Shown: in pieces, positions 51,197 through 60,648 of the stretch
Layout of the letters: each line of letters begins with the position of its first letter
Position numbering within the stretch: the first letter of the stretch is position 1
Notes under the pieces: model-generated
Database searches by the model: none
The model's input: the letters and a program-made list of their open reading frames with translations, nothing else
What the model was told of the DNA's origin: nothing
Made by a program: the position numbers and the translations under genes
Source of the DNA: Halobiforma lacisalsi AJ5
Lineage (GTDB): Archaea > Halobacteriota > Halobacteria > Halobacteriales > Natrialbaceae
Direction: 5' to 3'
DNA length: 64,000 nucleotides
Assembly (NCBI RefSeq): GCF_000226975.2
Contig: NZ_CP019285.1
Location: 2,666,001 to 2,730,000 of the forward strand

Positions 51197-51314
51197 AGTA
51201 CCGCATTATCCGGGGCGGATATGAAGGTTTTCACCCGCTTGAGCGGGGACCGAGTAGGTCGAACCGAGAGGAGAGAGCGAAACCGTCACGTCCGCTCCAC
51301 GCATACTCGAGAGC

Positions 51315-51620
51315 GTGACCGACTCGAACGCGGCGGATCCGGTCGTCGAACTGGCCCGACACCTCGAAGCGACCGGCGAACTGCCGCTCGAGCGATCCGC
51401 GAGCCGCGTGCTCGGCGAGGCCGAAGCAGTGGCCAGCGACGCGGCAGCAGGGGATCTCGACGCGGAGACCGTCCGCGAGCGGGTCCGGACCGTCCGGGAC
51501 CTGCTCGGGGAACTGGACCTGGACGGGATCGAACACGACGAAGCCCGCGCACACGTCGAGGCGGCGCTCGAGCGGTGTGCGGACGTACTCGAGGAGAACG
51601 GTTCGGCCGCGGACCGATAG
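51315..51620 (+). CDS. small helical haloarchaeal protein of unknown function
   Basis: A 101-residue, almost wholly helical, acidic protein starting with GTG. It has three or four amphipathic helices (VVELARHLEATGELPL, ETVRERVRTVRDLLGEL, ARAHVEAALERCADVLEENG). There is no catalytic signature. It lies between the divergent dehydrogenase gene and the convergent NhaC gene, whose stop codons are 1 bp apart. I consider it real because of its composition and compact fit. Confidence 0.72.
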   Translation: MTDSNAADPVVELARHLEATGELPLERSASRVLGEAEAVASDAAAGDLDAETVRERVRTVRDLLGELDLDGIEHDEARAHVEAALERCADVLEENGSAADR

Positions 51621-51621
51621 C

Positions 51622-53364
51622 CTATCCACCCAGCGTCGCGAACGCGAACAGCAGGACGAAATAGCCGCCGACGACGAACAGCGCGGCTACGGCGACCGGA
51701 TCGAACACGCTGTAGTCACCGTTCTCGTCCACCGAACGACGGTCCGGTTCGCGGTCCGGGGTCCCGTTCTCGAGTTCCTCCTGGGTCGGCATCACTTCGG
51801 GCAGGTTCTTCCGCCTGGCGTCGAACTTGTTGAGCGCGACGACCAGCGCGGCCGTGAGGACGAACGCCAGCGGCAGTGCGATGTAGGGCTGTCGGAGCCC
51901 GACGGCGTACAGCAGCAGGACGACGGCGGTTACGCCCGCCGCGGTCATCGCCAGCGGGATCTGCGTGTTGACGTGGTCGATGTGGTCGGCCCCAGCGAAG
52001 ATCGAGGACATGACCGTCGTATCGCTGATCGGCGAACAGTGGTCGCCCCAGATCGCGCCGCCCAGCAGGACGCCGATCAACACCGGCAGGATCCCGACGC
52101 CGGCGAGTTCGTAGCCAAGCGGGATGGCGATCGGGGTCAGGATACCCATCGTCCCCCAGGACGTCCCGGTCGTGAACGCGATGAACATCGCCGCGACGAA
52201 GATGATAAGCGGCAACAGGGAGCCGGGGACGCCGCCCCCGACCATCAGATCGACGATGAACTCCGCGGTGCCGACCTGCTCCGCGGCGTGGCCGATCGAC
52301 CACGCCAGGATGATGATCGCCGCGGCGATCATCATCGTCTTGAAGCCGTTGATGATGGTCTCGCTCGCCTCCTCGAGGTCCATCGTCCCGTAGGCGAGCG
52401 AGCCGGCCATCCCGGTGACCATGAACGCGAACGCGGCGTACAGCAGTCCGAGCGCGACGTCGGTCTCCTGGAACGCCGTCGCGACGTCGACGTCGGCCCT
52501 GTACCCTTCGCCGAGCCACCACAGCGAGACCAGCCCGACGACCAGCAGGGCGAAGATCGGGAGGAAAAAGTTCATCAGCTTGGGGTTCTCCCGGCTCGGT
52601 TCGCCGACGTCGGTCGTGATGTCGGAAAGCGGCGTCGCGTCCTCGCGCATCGTCTTCCCCTCGGTCCGGGCACGCCACTCGGCGTCGAGCATCGGCCCGT
52701 AGAACCGCTGGGTGATCGCGATGAACCCGACCATGAAAAACGCCAGGAAGCAGTAGATGTTCCACGGAATGCTCTGGAGGAAGAGGCCGAACGCCGTCAC
52801 GTCGAGGCTCTCCATCGTCACGTCGAGTGACTCGAACCCGACGATGATCATCGACACCTGGAACCCGATCCAGTTCGACACCGGCCCGAACGTCGTCACG
52901 GGCGAGGTCGTCGAGTCGAGGACGTAGGAGTGCATCTCGCGGGAGGTGTCGTTCGCCTCGGAGAGTTCCCGCGTCGCGTTGCCCGTGACGATCGTACTCG
53001 TGTAGGAATCGAAGAAGATGAAGATCCCGATCAGCCACGTCAGCAGCTGGGAATCCCGCGCGGTCCGGATCCGGTGGCCGATCCAGTTCTCGAGCGCGAT
53101 GATCCCGCCGGACTTGTAGATGAACGCCGCACCGGCCCCCATGAACATGATCAAGACGAGGAATCGGGCGTTAAACGGCGTCATGATCATCTCGACGATC
53201 CACTCGGTCGAGAGCGCCGTCGCTTCGATGGGGTTCCAGCCCGCCACCATCAGCGCGCCGATCCATACGCCCGCGAACAACGACACCACCGTCTGTCTCG
53301 TGTACATGGCGAACGCGATGGCCACGAGCGGCGGTGCGAGTGCCAGTGCCCCGAATTCGGACAT
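51622..53364 (-). CDS. NhaC-family Na+/H+ antiporter
   Basis: A 580-residue membrane protein with about 12 helices. Family landmarks are TGTSWGTMGILTPIAIPLGY, the GAIWGDHCSPISDTTVMSS segment and an early SYTSTIVTGNATRELSE stretch, as in NhaC-type exchangers. It would expel Na+ (or exchange dicarboxylate or amine ions in related members) using the proton gradient. It is a single gene; divergent from the F420-type oxidoreductase gene across about 157 bp with AT-rich promoter DNA. Confidence 0.9.
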   Translation of the reverse strand: MSEFGALALAPPLVAIAFAMYTRQTVVSLFAGVWIGALMVAGWNPIEATALSTEWIVEMIMTPFNARFLVLIMFMGAGAAFIYKSGGIIALENWIGHRIRTARDSQLLTWLIGIFIFFDSYTSTIVTGNATRELSEANDTSREMHSYVLDSTTSPVTTFGPVSNWIGFQVSMIIVGFESLDVTMESLDVTAFGLFLQSIPWNIYCFLAFFMVGFIAITQRFYGPMLDAEWRARTEGKTMREDATPLSDITTDVGEPSRENPKLMNFFLPIFALLVVGLVSLWWLGEGYRADVDVATAFQETDVALGLLYAAFAFMVTGMAGSLAYGTMDLEEASETIINGFKTMMIAAAIIILAWSIGHAAEQVGTAEFIVDLMVGGGVPGSLLPLIIFVAAMFIAFTTGTSWGTMGILTPIAIPLGYELAGVGILPVLIGVLLGGAIWGDHCSPISDTTVMSSIFAGADHIDHVNTQIPLAMTAAGVTAVVLLLYAVGLRQPYIALPLAFVLTAALVVALNKFDARRKNLPEVMPTQEELENGTPDREPDRRSVDENGDYSVFDPVAVAALFVVGGYFVLLFAFATLGG

Positions 53365-53521
53365 ACCGCCACCGAGAATACCGACTAGTGTAAAGTTTTG
53401 GGTGACGGATCGATTTACACAAATTATCGGAATCGATATCGGGATAGAGAGGATTCTTTTCAGGTATTCAGCTCGAGCCGAGACCTGCCGGTTGCGACCT
53501 GCGACGCCCCATTTTATGTGA

Positions 53522-54643
53522 ATGGCTCACGCGCTCGAGGGTGATGGCACTGGCACGACCAGAACGAGCGGACCGTCGCTCGAGGCTGCGGCGGGCAGGA
53601 CGAGGGAGGGATCGACCGTGACCGCGACCGCGACCACGACTACGACGTTCGAGCGTGACCTGCTGGTGGCGCTGAACGACTACGAACGCCCCCAGGACGT
53701 CGCCGAACGCGCGGTCGAGGCCGAAGAACTCGGTTTCGACCGGATCACAGCCGGCGAGACGACGGGCTGGAACATCGTCCCGTCGCTGACGCTGGCTGCC
53801 GATCGGACCGACGACCTGGGCATCTCGAACGACGTCGTCTCGCCGTACGGGCGCTCGCCGGCGATGCTCGCCCAGACGGCGCTGACGCTACAGGACGCCG
53901 CCGACGGCCGCTTTCGGCTCGGCATCGGCCCGAGTTCGCCCGCCATCACGGAACGCTGGCACGGTCGGGAGTTCGACCGCCCGCTCCGGCGGACGCGGGA
54001 GACGATCGAGGTGATCCGGACCGTCTACGATGAGGGAACCCCGGCCTACGACGGCGAGATCTTCCAGATCGCGGGGCTGGACTACGAGCGCGGCGTTCCG
54101 GAGTCGCCCCCGCCGATCGATCTCGCCACGCTCGGCCCGAAGGCGACCGAGATGGCCGGCCGGTTCGGCGACGGCTGGGCACCACAGCTGTTCACGAAAG
54201 CGGGCCTCGAGGATCGACTCGAGGACCTGCGACGCGGTGCCCACCTCGCCGACAAGGACCTCGCGGACCTGCGGGTCGCGCCGATCGTTCGCGGGATCGC
54301 GAGCGAGGACCGGGAGGCGGCCCGCCGGAAGGCGCGCAAGACGATCGCGTTCATGATCGGGGCCTACGGTCCGTACTACGGCAACTCGGTTGCCGAACAG
54401 GGGTATCCGGACGTCGTGGAGGAGGTCCGCGCGGCCTGGAAGGACCGCGACACCGACGCGATGGCCGCGGCGCTCCCCGACGACGTGCTCGACGAGTTGG
54501 CGCCCGCCGGCACCCCCACAGAGGTCCGCGAGTGGGTCGCGGAGTACGGCGCGATCGACGGCGTCGACGCGGTCCGAATCGGGTTCGTCGACGGGACGAC
54601 CGAGGAGGAGAAGCGAACGACGATGGAGGCGGTCGTAGCGTAG
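53522..54643 (+). CDS. LLM-class flavin/F420-dependent oxidoreductase, NP1902A-like
   Basis: A 373-residue luciferase-like TIM-barrel protein. The true domain starts near residue 44 (ERDLLVALNDYERPQDVAER) and shows NDVVSPYGRSPAMLAQTALT, FRLGIGPSSPAITERWHG and GPKATEMAGRFGDGW. I recall it as the haloarchaeal NP1902A group, assigned to coenzyme F420. The first 32 residues are Gly/Thr-rich; a GTG at 53,618 preceded by a G-rich stretch is a strong alternative start and would remove them. The substrate is unknown. Confidence 0.88.
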   Translation: MAHALEGDGTGTTRTSGPSLEAAAGRTREGSTVTATATTTTTFERDLLVALNDYERPQDVAERAVEAEELGFDRITAGETTGWNIVPSLTLAADRTDDLGISNDVVSPYGRSPAMLAQTALTLQDAADGRFRLGIGPSSPAITERWHGREFDRPLRRTRETIEVIRTVYDEGTPAYDGEIFQIAGLDYERGVPESPPPIDLATLGPKATEMAGRFGDGWAPQLFTKAGLEDRLEDLRRGAHLADKDLADLRVAPIVRGIASEDREAARRKARKTIAFMIGAYGPYYGNSVAEQGYPDVVEEVRAAWKDRDTDAMAAALPDDVLDELAPAGTPTEVREWVAEYGAIDGVDAVRIGFVDGTTEEEKRTTMEAVVA

Positions 54644-54713
54644 CGTAGCACTCGAGCGACGACGGCGCCCGGATCAGCAACGTTGATACCCCGCCAGTCG
54701 GAACCGCGCCGAC

Positions 54714-55133
54714 ATGGACATCTACTTCGGCGGCTCGATCCGCGGCGGGCGGTCCGACGTCGATCTGTACGCGGCCATCATCGATCTACTCGAGGACCAC
54801 GGAACGGTCCTGACAGAACACGTCGGCAAAGAAAACGTCGAGGAGAAGGAAGCCGAGGTGGGGCTCACGGACGCCGACATCTACGAGCAGGACCTCACCT
54901 GGCTCCGGCGGGCCGACGTCGTGGTCGCGGAGGTAACCACCCCCAGCCTCGGCGTCGGCTACGAACTCGGCCGCGCGGTCGCGTGGGGGAAGCCGGTCTG
55001 CTGTCTGTACCGCCCCGACGGGGACCACGACCTCTCCGCGATGGTCCGTGGCAACGGCGACGTCGAGGTCATCGAGTACGAGACGGTCGCCGACGTCGAG
55101 GCCGATCTCGCGGAGTTCCTGCGCGGTCACTAA
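54714..55133 (+). CDS. nucleoside 2-deoxyribosyltransferase/DNPH1-like protein
   Basis: A 139-residue protein of the Rossmann-like family that cleaves N-glycosidic bonds of deoxynucleoside (mono)phosphates. It shows YFGGSIRGGRSDVDLYAAII at the start, the acidic ADIYEQDLTWLRRADVVVAE segment and the catalytic Glu in SLGVGYELGRAVAWGKPV. It resembles DNPH1/RCL, which hydrolyses 5'-monophosphates in nucleotide clean-up. It follows the oxidoreductase gene by 70 bp. Confidence 0.87.
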   Translation: MDIYFGGSIRGGRSDVDLYAAIIDLLEDHGTVLTEHVGKENVEEKEAEVGLTDADIYEQDLTWLRRADVVVAEVTTPSLGVGYELGRAVAWGKPVCCLYRPDGDHDLSAMVRGNGDVEVIEYETVADVEADLAEFLRGH

Positions 55134-55155
55134 GAAGTTCGTGGCAGCGTACCCG

Positions 55156-55485
55156 TCACTCGCGGCGGGTCGTCACTGCGGTCCCCGAGAGGTTGACCCA
55201 CAGCATGCCTTCGGCCATCTCTTCGTAGTCGAACGAGGCGCCGACGACGGCGTCGGCTCCGAGGTCGGCCGCCTCCGCACGGATGTCGGAGACCGCCTCC
55301 TCGCGGCCGACCGCGATCTTCTTCTCGTAGGAGCCGCTGCGCCCGCCGACGATGTCGCGGATGCCGGCGGCGATGTCGCTGACCACGTTCGCGCCGATGA
55401 TCGCCTCGCCGGAGACGACGCCGCGGTACTCGACGATCTCCCGTCCTTCCAGGCTATCGGTCGTCGTGATGGTAATGTCGCTCAT
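55156..55485 (-). CDS. YbjQ/UPF0145-family protein
   Basis: A 109-residue protein with [20 protein letters not shown] at the start and the [20 protein letters not shown] segment, which define the YbjQ family of small oligomeric proteins sometimes described as heavy-metal binding. It has no Cys or His cluster, so metal binding is doubtful here. It is convergent with the preceding gene. The function is unknown. Confidence 0.88.
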   Translation of the reverse strand: MSDITITTTDSLEGREIVEYRGVVSGEAIIGANVVSDIAAGIRDIVGGRSGSYEKKIAVGREEAVSDIRAEAADLGADAVVGASFDYEEMAEGMLWVNLSGTAVTTRRE

Positions 55486-55562
55486 GCAGGTTGCGGTAGG
55501 ACGGATAGGAATATAAACGTGTTACTCGAGTTACTGTTCCCGATAGGAGCGATGGGGAACCG

Positions 55563-56684
55563 TCACCGGACCGCGCGGGTCGCGTCGTCGATGACCTCGA
55601 GTGCTTCCTTTAGTTCCTCCATCCCGGTCGCATAGGAGAGTCGCGCGTACCCCTCGCCGTTCGAGCCGAACGCTTCGCCGGGGACGACGACCACCTCCCG
55701 CTCGAGCACCGCGTCGCACCAGCCCTCGGGGACCTTCGGCATGACGTAGAAGGCACCCTCCGGCGTCGGCACCTCGAGGCCGGCGTCCTCGAGGCCGTCG
55801 AGCACGACGTCCCGGCGCTCCTCGAAGGCGTCGACCATCTCCTCGACGGGCTCCTGTGGGCCGGTGAGCGCGGCTTCGGCGGCGAACTGGGCGGGCGCGG
55901 ACGCACAGGCCTGGCCGTACTGATGGACCCGCAGCATCCGTTCGATGCGGCGATTCGAGGCGGTTACCCACCCGAGCCGCCAGCCGGTCATCGAGTAGGT
56001 CTTCGAGCAGGCGCTGACGACGACCACGTTGTCCGTCTCGGAGAACTCCATCGGTGAGCGGTGTTCGCCCTCGAAGACGATCCGTTCGTAGACCTCGTCG
56101 GAGAGACAGAGCACGTCGTGTTCGTCAGCGATGCGGGCGAACTCGCGCATGTCCGTCTCGCTCTGGACGGCACCCGTCGGGTTCGCGGGGCTGTTGACGA
56201 CGAAGGCGGCCGTTTCGTCGGTGATCGCCTCTTCGACCGTCGCGGGATCGAGGGTGAGATCGTCCCGCAGCGGCACGGGTTTCGGCGTCCCGCCCGCGAT
56301 CTTCGTCAGCGCGTCGTAGGAAACGAACCCCGGATCGGGGAAGATCACTTCCTCGCCCGGGTCGACGTGGGCCTCGAGTGCGAGGTGCAGGGCCTCGCTG
56401 CCGCCGGAGGTGGCGATGACGTGGCCGGGATCGACCTCGAGACCGTAATCCCGATCGTACTTGGTCGCGATGGCCTCCCGGAGTTCCCGCGTTCCCTTGT
56501 TGGAGGTGTAGGCGTCGGCCTCCCCGGCCTCGATGGCCTCGACCGCCGCCTGCCGGGCGTGTTCGGGGGTAGGGAAGTCCGGCTGGCCGATCCCGAGGTT
56601 GATCGCGTCCTCGCTTGCGGCCTCGAACACTTCGCGAATCCCGCTGATCGACACCTGCTCGACCCGGTCGGAGAATGTGGTCAT
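55563..56684 (-). CDS. class I/II PLP-dependent aminotransferase
   Basis: A 373-residue fold-type I aminotransferase. The N-terminal INLGIGQPDFPTPEH, SSANPTG-type VVNSPANPTGAVQ, PLP lysine in SACSKTYSMTGWRLGW and the C-terminal RLSYATGMEELKEAL are all present. It most resembles archaeal aspartate or broad-specificity (AlaT-like) enzymes. The ATG chosen gives MTTFSDRVEQVS; more upstream open sequence is not conserved in type. It is single, divergent from a lipoprotein gene. Confidence 0.92.
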   Translation of the reverse strand: MTTFSDRVEQVSISGIREVFEAASEDAINLGIGQPDFPTPEHARQAAVEAIEAGEADAYTSNKGTRELREAIATKYDRDYGLEVDPGHVIATSGGSEALHLALEAHVDPGEEVIFPDPGFVSYDALTKIAGGTPKPVPLRDDLTLDPATVEEAITDETAAFVVNSPANPTGAVQSETDMREFARIADEHDVLCLSDEVYERIVFEGEHRSPMEFSETDNVVVVSACSKTYSMTGWRLGWVTASNRRIERMLRVHQYGQACASAPAQFAAEAALTGPQEPVEEMVDAFEERRDVVLDGLEDAGLEVPTPEGAFYVMPKVPEGWCDAVLEREVVVVPGEAFGSNGEGYARLSYATGMEELKEALEVIDDATRAVR

Positions 56685-56838
56685 GCCTAAACAGGTGCGG
56701 GCGACCCCGATAACTCTTGATGCTCCCCGAACGCGGCCCGAAACTCCTGTCGTTGTGCTATCAGAAGTCCTGATACTCTTGTCTCCGAGATCACAGGAGC
56801 CGTAAGGAATATGCACCCGCTGGCGCACAACTGAGGTA

Positions 56839-57498
56839 ATGACTCTCTCTCGTCGATCACTACTGGCGGCGGGCGCGACCGGGACCCTCGCGCTGACCGC
56901 CGGCTGTCTGGATTTCGCACTCGGCAACGCTCCCCTCGAGTTCACGGCCGAACGCGCCGCCCCGAGTGCGGCCGCGCTCGAGGAGACCGGCTACACGGAG
57001 GACGACGTCGACGAACAGTCCTTCGAGGAGACCGTCGAGGTCGGCGGCCTCGAGCGCGAGGTCCAGGCCTCGATCTGGGCGTCGGTCTACACGAAGGACC
57101 GCGAGTTCGAGGGACAGAGCCACGAGGCGAGCGTCTTCGCCGCCGTCTCGGTCCCCGCCATGGAGCAGTTCGGCTACTCGTTCAACCCGCTCGACGGCCT
57201 CTCGAACGGAGAACTGCTCGACGAGTTCCTCTCGCAACTCGAGACCGACGGCAACCAACTCGAGGACCTCTCCCATGAGGAGACGTTCCAGTTGCCGATC
57301 CTCGGCGAGGGGCGGGACGTCGACGTGTTCGTCGGCGAGACGGAGTTCCAGGGCCGGACGGTCGACGTCGACGTCGTGATTACCTCGTTCGCTCACGAGG
57401 GCGACCTGCTCGTGTTGCTCGGCAGCTACCCCGAGCCGTTCTCCGACGAATCGGCGAACGTCGAAGTGCTGATGGAGTCGATCGACCACCCGGTCTGA
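56839..57498 (+). CDS. DUF6517-like Tat lipoprotein
   Basis: A 219-residue exported lipoprotein. A short Tat signal (SRRSLLAAGATGTLALTAGC) has its lipobox Cys at about 23. The mature part begins LEFTAERAAPSAAALEETGY and continues as a strand-rich domain (EVGGLEREVQASIWASVYTK, DLLVLLGSYPE), which I recall as DUF6517, a haloarchaeal family of unknown function. It is single; divergent from the aminotransferase gene. Confidence 0.85.
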   Translation: MTLSRRSLLAAGATGTLALTAGCLDFALGNAPLEFTAERAAPSAAALEETGYTEDDVDEQSFEETVEVGGLEREVQASIWASVYTKDREFEGQSHEASVFAAVSVPAMEQFGYSFNPLDGLSNGELLDEFLSQLETDGNQLEDLSHEETFQLPILGEGRDVDVFVGETEFQGRTVDVDVVITSFAHEGDLLVLLGSYPEPFSDESANVEVLMESIDHPV

Positions 57499-57583
57499 GA
57501 CGGTCCGGGGTAGTTCCTTACCGGTGACCGCTCCCGTCGGAACGATCTCCAGTAGGACCTACAACGATCCGTACGAGACGTTC

Positions 57584-57814
57584 TCACTCGGGCGTTTCGA
57601 CGATCCGTGTTTTTCCGGTTCGCGGGTCGATGTGGACCCGCCAGGAACTGTCCTCGCTGGTCGCCGGCACGATCCACGTCGAGCGGGTCCGACGGGGCAT
57701 CGACGTCACGACGGCGTCACAGCCGGCGTCGCTGAGCGCGTCGTAGGCCGTGACTGCGGCGTCTTCCTTGGTCGCGATAGCGGGTGCGTCGTCGGCGGAA
57801 AGTCGGTCGGTCAT
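57584..57814 (-). CDS. small haloarchaeal protein of unknown function
   Basis: A 76-residue soluble protein. After a short acidic lead comes one helix (AVTAYDALSDAGCDAV) and strands STWIVPATSEDSSWRVHIDP and TGKTRIVETPE, a pattern of one helix and a three-stranded sheet somewhat like PepSY repeats. There is no signal peptide. It reads in the same direction as the fix genes but upstream sequence separates them. Real by composition; the function is not recognised. Confidence 0.65.
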   Translation of the reverse strand: MTDRLSADDAPAIATKEDAAVTAYDALSDAGCDAVVTSMPRRTRSTWIVPATSEDSSWRVHIDPRTGKTRIVETPE

Positions 57815-57921
57815 GGAGATCACCCTCTATCTGCACGCTTGTGTTTCTCACTCAAGAAACGTCCTTACCGTTCCCGAGGATTGGGAACCGTCTGGACGAG
57901 TTCAGCCGTCGAAGGCGGCCG

Positions 57922-58233
57922 TCAGCCGTGTTTGTACGTCATGCCGGCACCGCGTTCCGGGTAGGTCCACACCACGTTGTCGTAGGTGCAGGCGAACCGA
58001 CAGCTCGAGCACTCGAGGCAGTTCTCGTAGGCGATGTGGGGAACGCCGTCCTCGCCTTCGCGCCAGACGTTCGCCGGGCAGACGCGGACGCAGTCGTTGG
58101 TCTCACACTCCGCACAGACGTCCTCGACTTTCACGTCGAGGTGCGAGTCGCCGGGGTCGTCGTACTTGACGGTGTAGAGACGATCCTCCATCGAGTCGTT
58201 GTCGAGGTCGGGGGTCTGGGGTTGGACGCTCAT
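57922..58233 (-). CDS. fixX: FixX-type ferredoxin
   Basis: A 103-residue ferredoxin-like protein with CAECETNDCVRVCPANVW and CLECSSCRFACTYDNVVWTY, as in FixX partners of ETF-quinone oxidoreductases. It carries the iron-sulfur centre that links the ETF flavin to the quinone-reducing flavoprotein. It starts 1 bp after the FixC stop and is last in the operon fixA-B-C-X. Confidence 0.9.
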   Translation of the reverse strand: MSVQPQTPDLDNDSMEDRLYTVKYDDPGDSHLDVKVEDVCAECETNDCVRVCPANVWREGEDGVPHIAYENCLECSSCRFACTYDNVVWTYPERGAGMTYKHG

Positions 58234-58234
58234 T

Positions 58235-59590
58235 TTATGTCACCACCTTGCGGTACCGCAGGGCGAGTTTCGCGGCGCCGGTCCAGCCGCCGACGGCGTC
58301 CAGGACGGCGCGTTTCGCGTTCTTGGCGTGCGATTCCTTCGGCGTGCGATCGATCCGGAAGTACTCCGTTCCGGCGTCGGCGAACGCACGCGGCAGGTCC
58401 TCGAACAGCAGGTCGCGGTCCTCCTCGACCGCGTCCATCATCCACTTGTAGTGTTCCAGGTTCTGTACGACGAACGACTCCTCGAGCGCCGCGGGATAGG
58501 CCTGCAGGGCCTCGGCCCCGACGCGCCCGTTCTCGGCCGCCCGTGCGATGGCGTTGCCGGCGTGGTAGCCGCTTTCGACGGCCATGTTGGTCCCCTCGAG
58601 GTGGACGCCGTTGTTGAGCACCAGACCGGCGGCGTCGCCGACGATCGCCGCGCCGTCGTGGACGAGGTCGGGGATGCTGTCGGCGCCGCCCTCGGGGATG
58701 GTCTTGGCACTGTACTCGACGGTCCGTGCGTTACGTACGAGCGGCGCGACTGCCGGATGGGACTTGAACGCGTTCAGCGTCTCCTCCGGCGACTGGTCGT
58801 GGGTCGCGGCGTCCTCGATCCGGTAGGCAACGCCGACGCTTATCGTGTCGTCGTTGGTGTAGATGAACCCGCCGCCGAAGGCGTCGCCGACGGCCCCCTC
58901 CCCGAAGTAGTGGTAGGAGACGCCGGCGTCGTCGGTCAGTCGGAACCGGTCCTCGATGACGCCGTCGCGTTCGGGGAACTCGAGGACCTCCTTGACGCCG
59001 ACGGCGACGTTCTCGCGGGTCTCCGTGGGCTTGAGGTTCGCACCCTCGCTGACCAGGGAGTTGCCACCCTCCGCGAGCACCACGTAGGGCGCGCGGATGG
59101 TGCCGTCGGGACGGTCGGTCTCGACGCCGGCGATGCGGCCGTCCTCGCGGAGCAGCCCCGTCACCGTCGTCGAGGTCAGCAGGGTCGCGCCCTCCTCGAC
59201 GGCCTGCTCGGCGAACCACTCGTCGAACTCACCCCGGAGGACGGTATAGGAGTCGTTGTGCGGTTCCTCGTGCCACTCGCCGGGTCGCAGCGAGAACGCC
59301 GTCTCGTCGCCCTCGGTCAGCATGCTGAACCGCCGTTCAGCGACGTACCGTTCGACCGGCGCGTCCTCGAAGTCCGTCAACTCGCGGATCGTCGGCGTGT
59401 AGAGGACGCCGCCGAAGACGTTCTTGGCCCCCGGCGAGGAGCCGCGTTCGATCATCAGTACCTCGAGTCCGCGGTTCGCCATCGTCAGGGCGGCGGCGCT
59501 CCCGGCGAGGCCGGCCCCGACGACGATGGCGTCGAACTCGTCGTCGTAGTTCGGATCGGCTACGGTGTCGCTTTTCAGTTCTAGACTCAT
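58235..59590 (-). CDS. fixC: FixC-type ETF-quinone oxidoreductase flavoprotein
   Basis: A 451-residue FAD protein with the dinucleotide motif DAIVVGAGLAGSAAALTMAN, the FAD segment IVGDAAGLVLNNGVHLEGTN and the geranylgeranyl-reductase-like layout of FixC. With FixX it passes electrons from the ETF to menaquinone. ATGA overlap with fixB shows coupled translation. In nitrogen fixers FixABCX bifurcates electrons; no nitrogenase genes are near, and haloarchaea mostly use this set for fatty-acid or amino-acid oxidation. Confidence 0.92.
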   Translation of the reverse strand: MSLELKSDTVADPNYDDEFDAIVVGAGLAGSAAALTMANRGLEVLMIERGSSPGAKNVFGGVLYTPTIRELTDFEDAPVERYVAERRFSMLTEGDETAFSLRPGEWHEEPHNDSYTVLRGEFDEWFAEQAVEEGATLLTSTTVTGLLREDGRIAGVETDRPDGTIRAPYVVLAEGGNSLVSEGANLKPTETRENVAVGVKEVLEFPERDGVIEDRFRLTDDAGVSYHYFGEGAVGDAFGGGFIYTNDDTISVGVAYRIEDAATHDQSPEETLNAFKSHPAVAPLVRNARTVEYSAKTIPEGGADSIPDLVHDGAAIVGDAAGLVLNNGVHLEGTNMAVESGYHAGNAIARAAENGRVGAEALQAYPAALEESFVVQNLEHYKWMMDAVEEDRDLLFEDLPRAFADAGTEYFRIDRTPKESHAKNAKRAVLDAVGGWTGAAKLALRYRKVVT

Positions 59591-60648
59591 TGTACCACCT
59601 CCTGTGGCTCGGTCACGCCCTCGAGTTCCTCGGCGAGGTCCGGACAGGCGTCGAAGAGATCGGCCACGATGCCGTAGTCGGCGTGTTCGAAGATCGGCGC
59701 GTTCGGGTCGTTGTTGATCGCCACGACCGTCTCGCTCTTGTTCATCCCCTCGAGGTGCTGGACCGCGCCGCTGATCCCGACCGCGACGTACAGTTCGGGG
59801 CGGACGGTCTTGCCGGTCTGGCCGACCTGTCGCGCGCCGTCGACCCAGCCCTCGTCGACCGCGGCACGGCTCGCCGCGATCTCCGCGTCCAGCGCGTCGG
59901 CCAGTTGGCGTGCCGGCTCGAGGTCGCCGTCGATACCGTGCCCGACGGCGACGATCCGGTCGGCTTCGGTGATGTCGGCCGTGTCGCCGACCTCGCGCTC
60001 GAGCACCTCGCTGACGCAGTCGTCGTCCTCGACGACGACGTCGACCTCGACGATCTCGCCGTCGGCCTCCCCGTCCGGATCGGCGGCCTCGAAGACGCCG
60101 GGCCGGATCGTCGCCATCTGCGGCCGGTGTTCCTCACAGAGGATCGTCGCGAGGACGTTCCCGCCGAACGCGGGTCGACGCGCCTCGAGCAGGCCGTCCT
60201 CGTCGACACCGAGTTCGGTGACGTCGGCGGTCAGGCCCGCGTGGGCCGGCACCGCGACGCGGCCGGCGAAGTCCCGACCGGTGTGAGTGCCGCCGATGAG
60301 GACGATCGACGGCTTCCGCTCCTCGACTATCGCGCGGAACTGCTCGCCGTACGGGTCGGCCCGGTAGGGTTCGAACACCGGGTCGTCGGCGACGAGCACG
60401 CGGTCCGCGCCGCGCTCGAGGGCCTGCTCGGCGACGTCGTCTAACCCCTCGCCGATCGCCAGTGCGACCAGGTCGTCGCCGAGTTCGTCGGCCAGGGTCC
60501 GCGCCTCCGCGAGCAGTTCCCAGGAGACGGACATGACCTCGCCATCGTGTTCCTCGATGAACACCCAGACGTCCTCGTACTCATCGACGTCGACGACGCC
60601 GTTTTCGTGTTCTTCGCCATCGCCTTCGCCTTCGCCTTCGTCGCTCAT
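59587..60648 (-). CDS. fixB: electron-transfer flavoprotein alpha subunit
   Basis: A 353-residue protein. The N-terminal domain (VFIEEHDGEVMSVSWELLAE) follows an acidic lead rich in Glu, Gly and Asp. The C-terminal FAD domain shows VGQTGKTVRPELYVAVGISG and AINNDPNAPIFEHADYGIVA, the classic ETF-alpha signatures. It pairs with FixA and hands electrons to FixC. It overlaps fixA at its start and fixC at its stop, four bases each. Confidence 0.93.
   Translation of the reverse strand: MSDEGEGEGDGEEHENGVVDVDEYEDVWVFIEEHDGEVMSVSWELLAEARTLADELGDDLVALAIGEGLDDVAEQALERGADRVLVADDPVFEPYRADPYGEQFRAIVEERKPSIVLIGGTHTGRDFAGRVAVPAHAGLTADVTELGVDEDGLLEARRPAFGGNVLATILCEEHRPQMATIRPGVFEAADPDGEADGEIVEVDVVVEDDDCVSEVLEREVGDTADITEADRIVAVGHGIDGDLEPARQLADALDAEIAASRAAVDEGWVDGARQVGQTGKTVRPELYVAVGISGAVQHLEGMNKSETVVAINNDPNAPIFEHADYGIVADLFDACPDLAEELEGVTEPQEVVQ

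Noticed and set aside
51597..52830. 417-codon plus-strand frame opposite the NhaC gene
   Set aside because: Antisense shadow rich in Arg, Asp and Gln; the NhaC motifs on the other strand are unambiguous.
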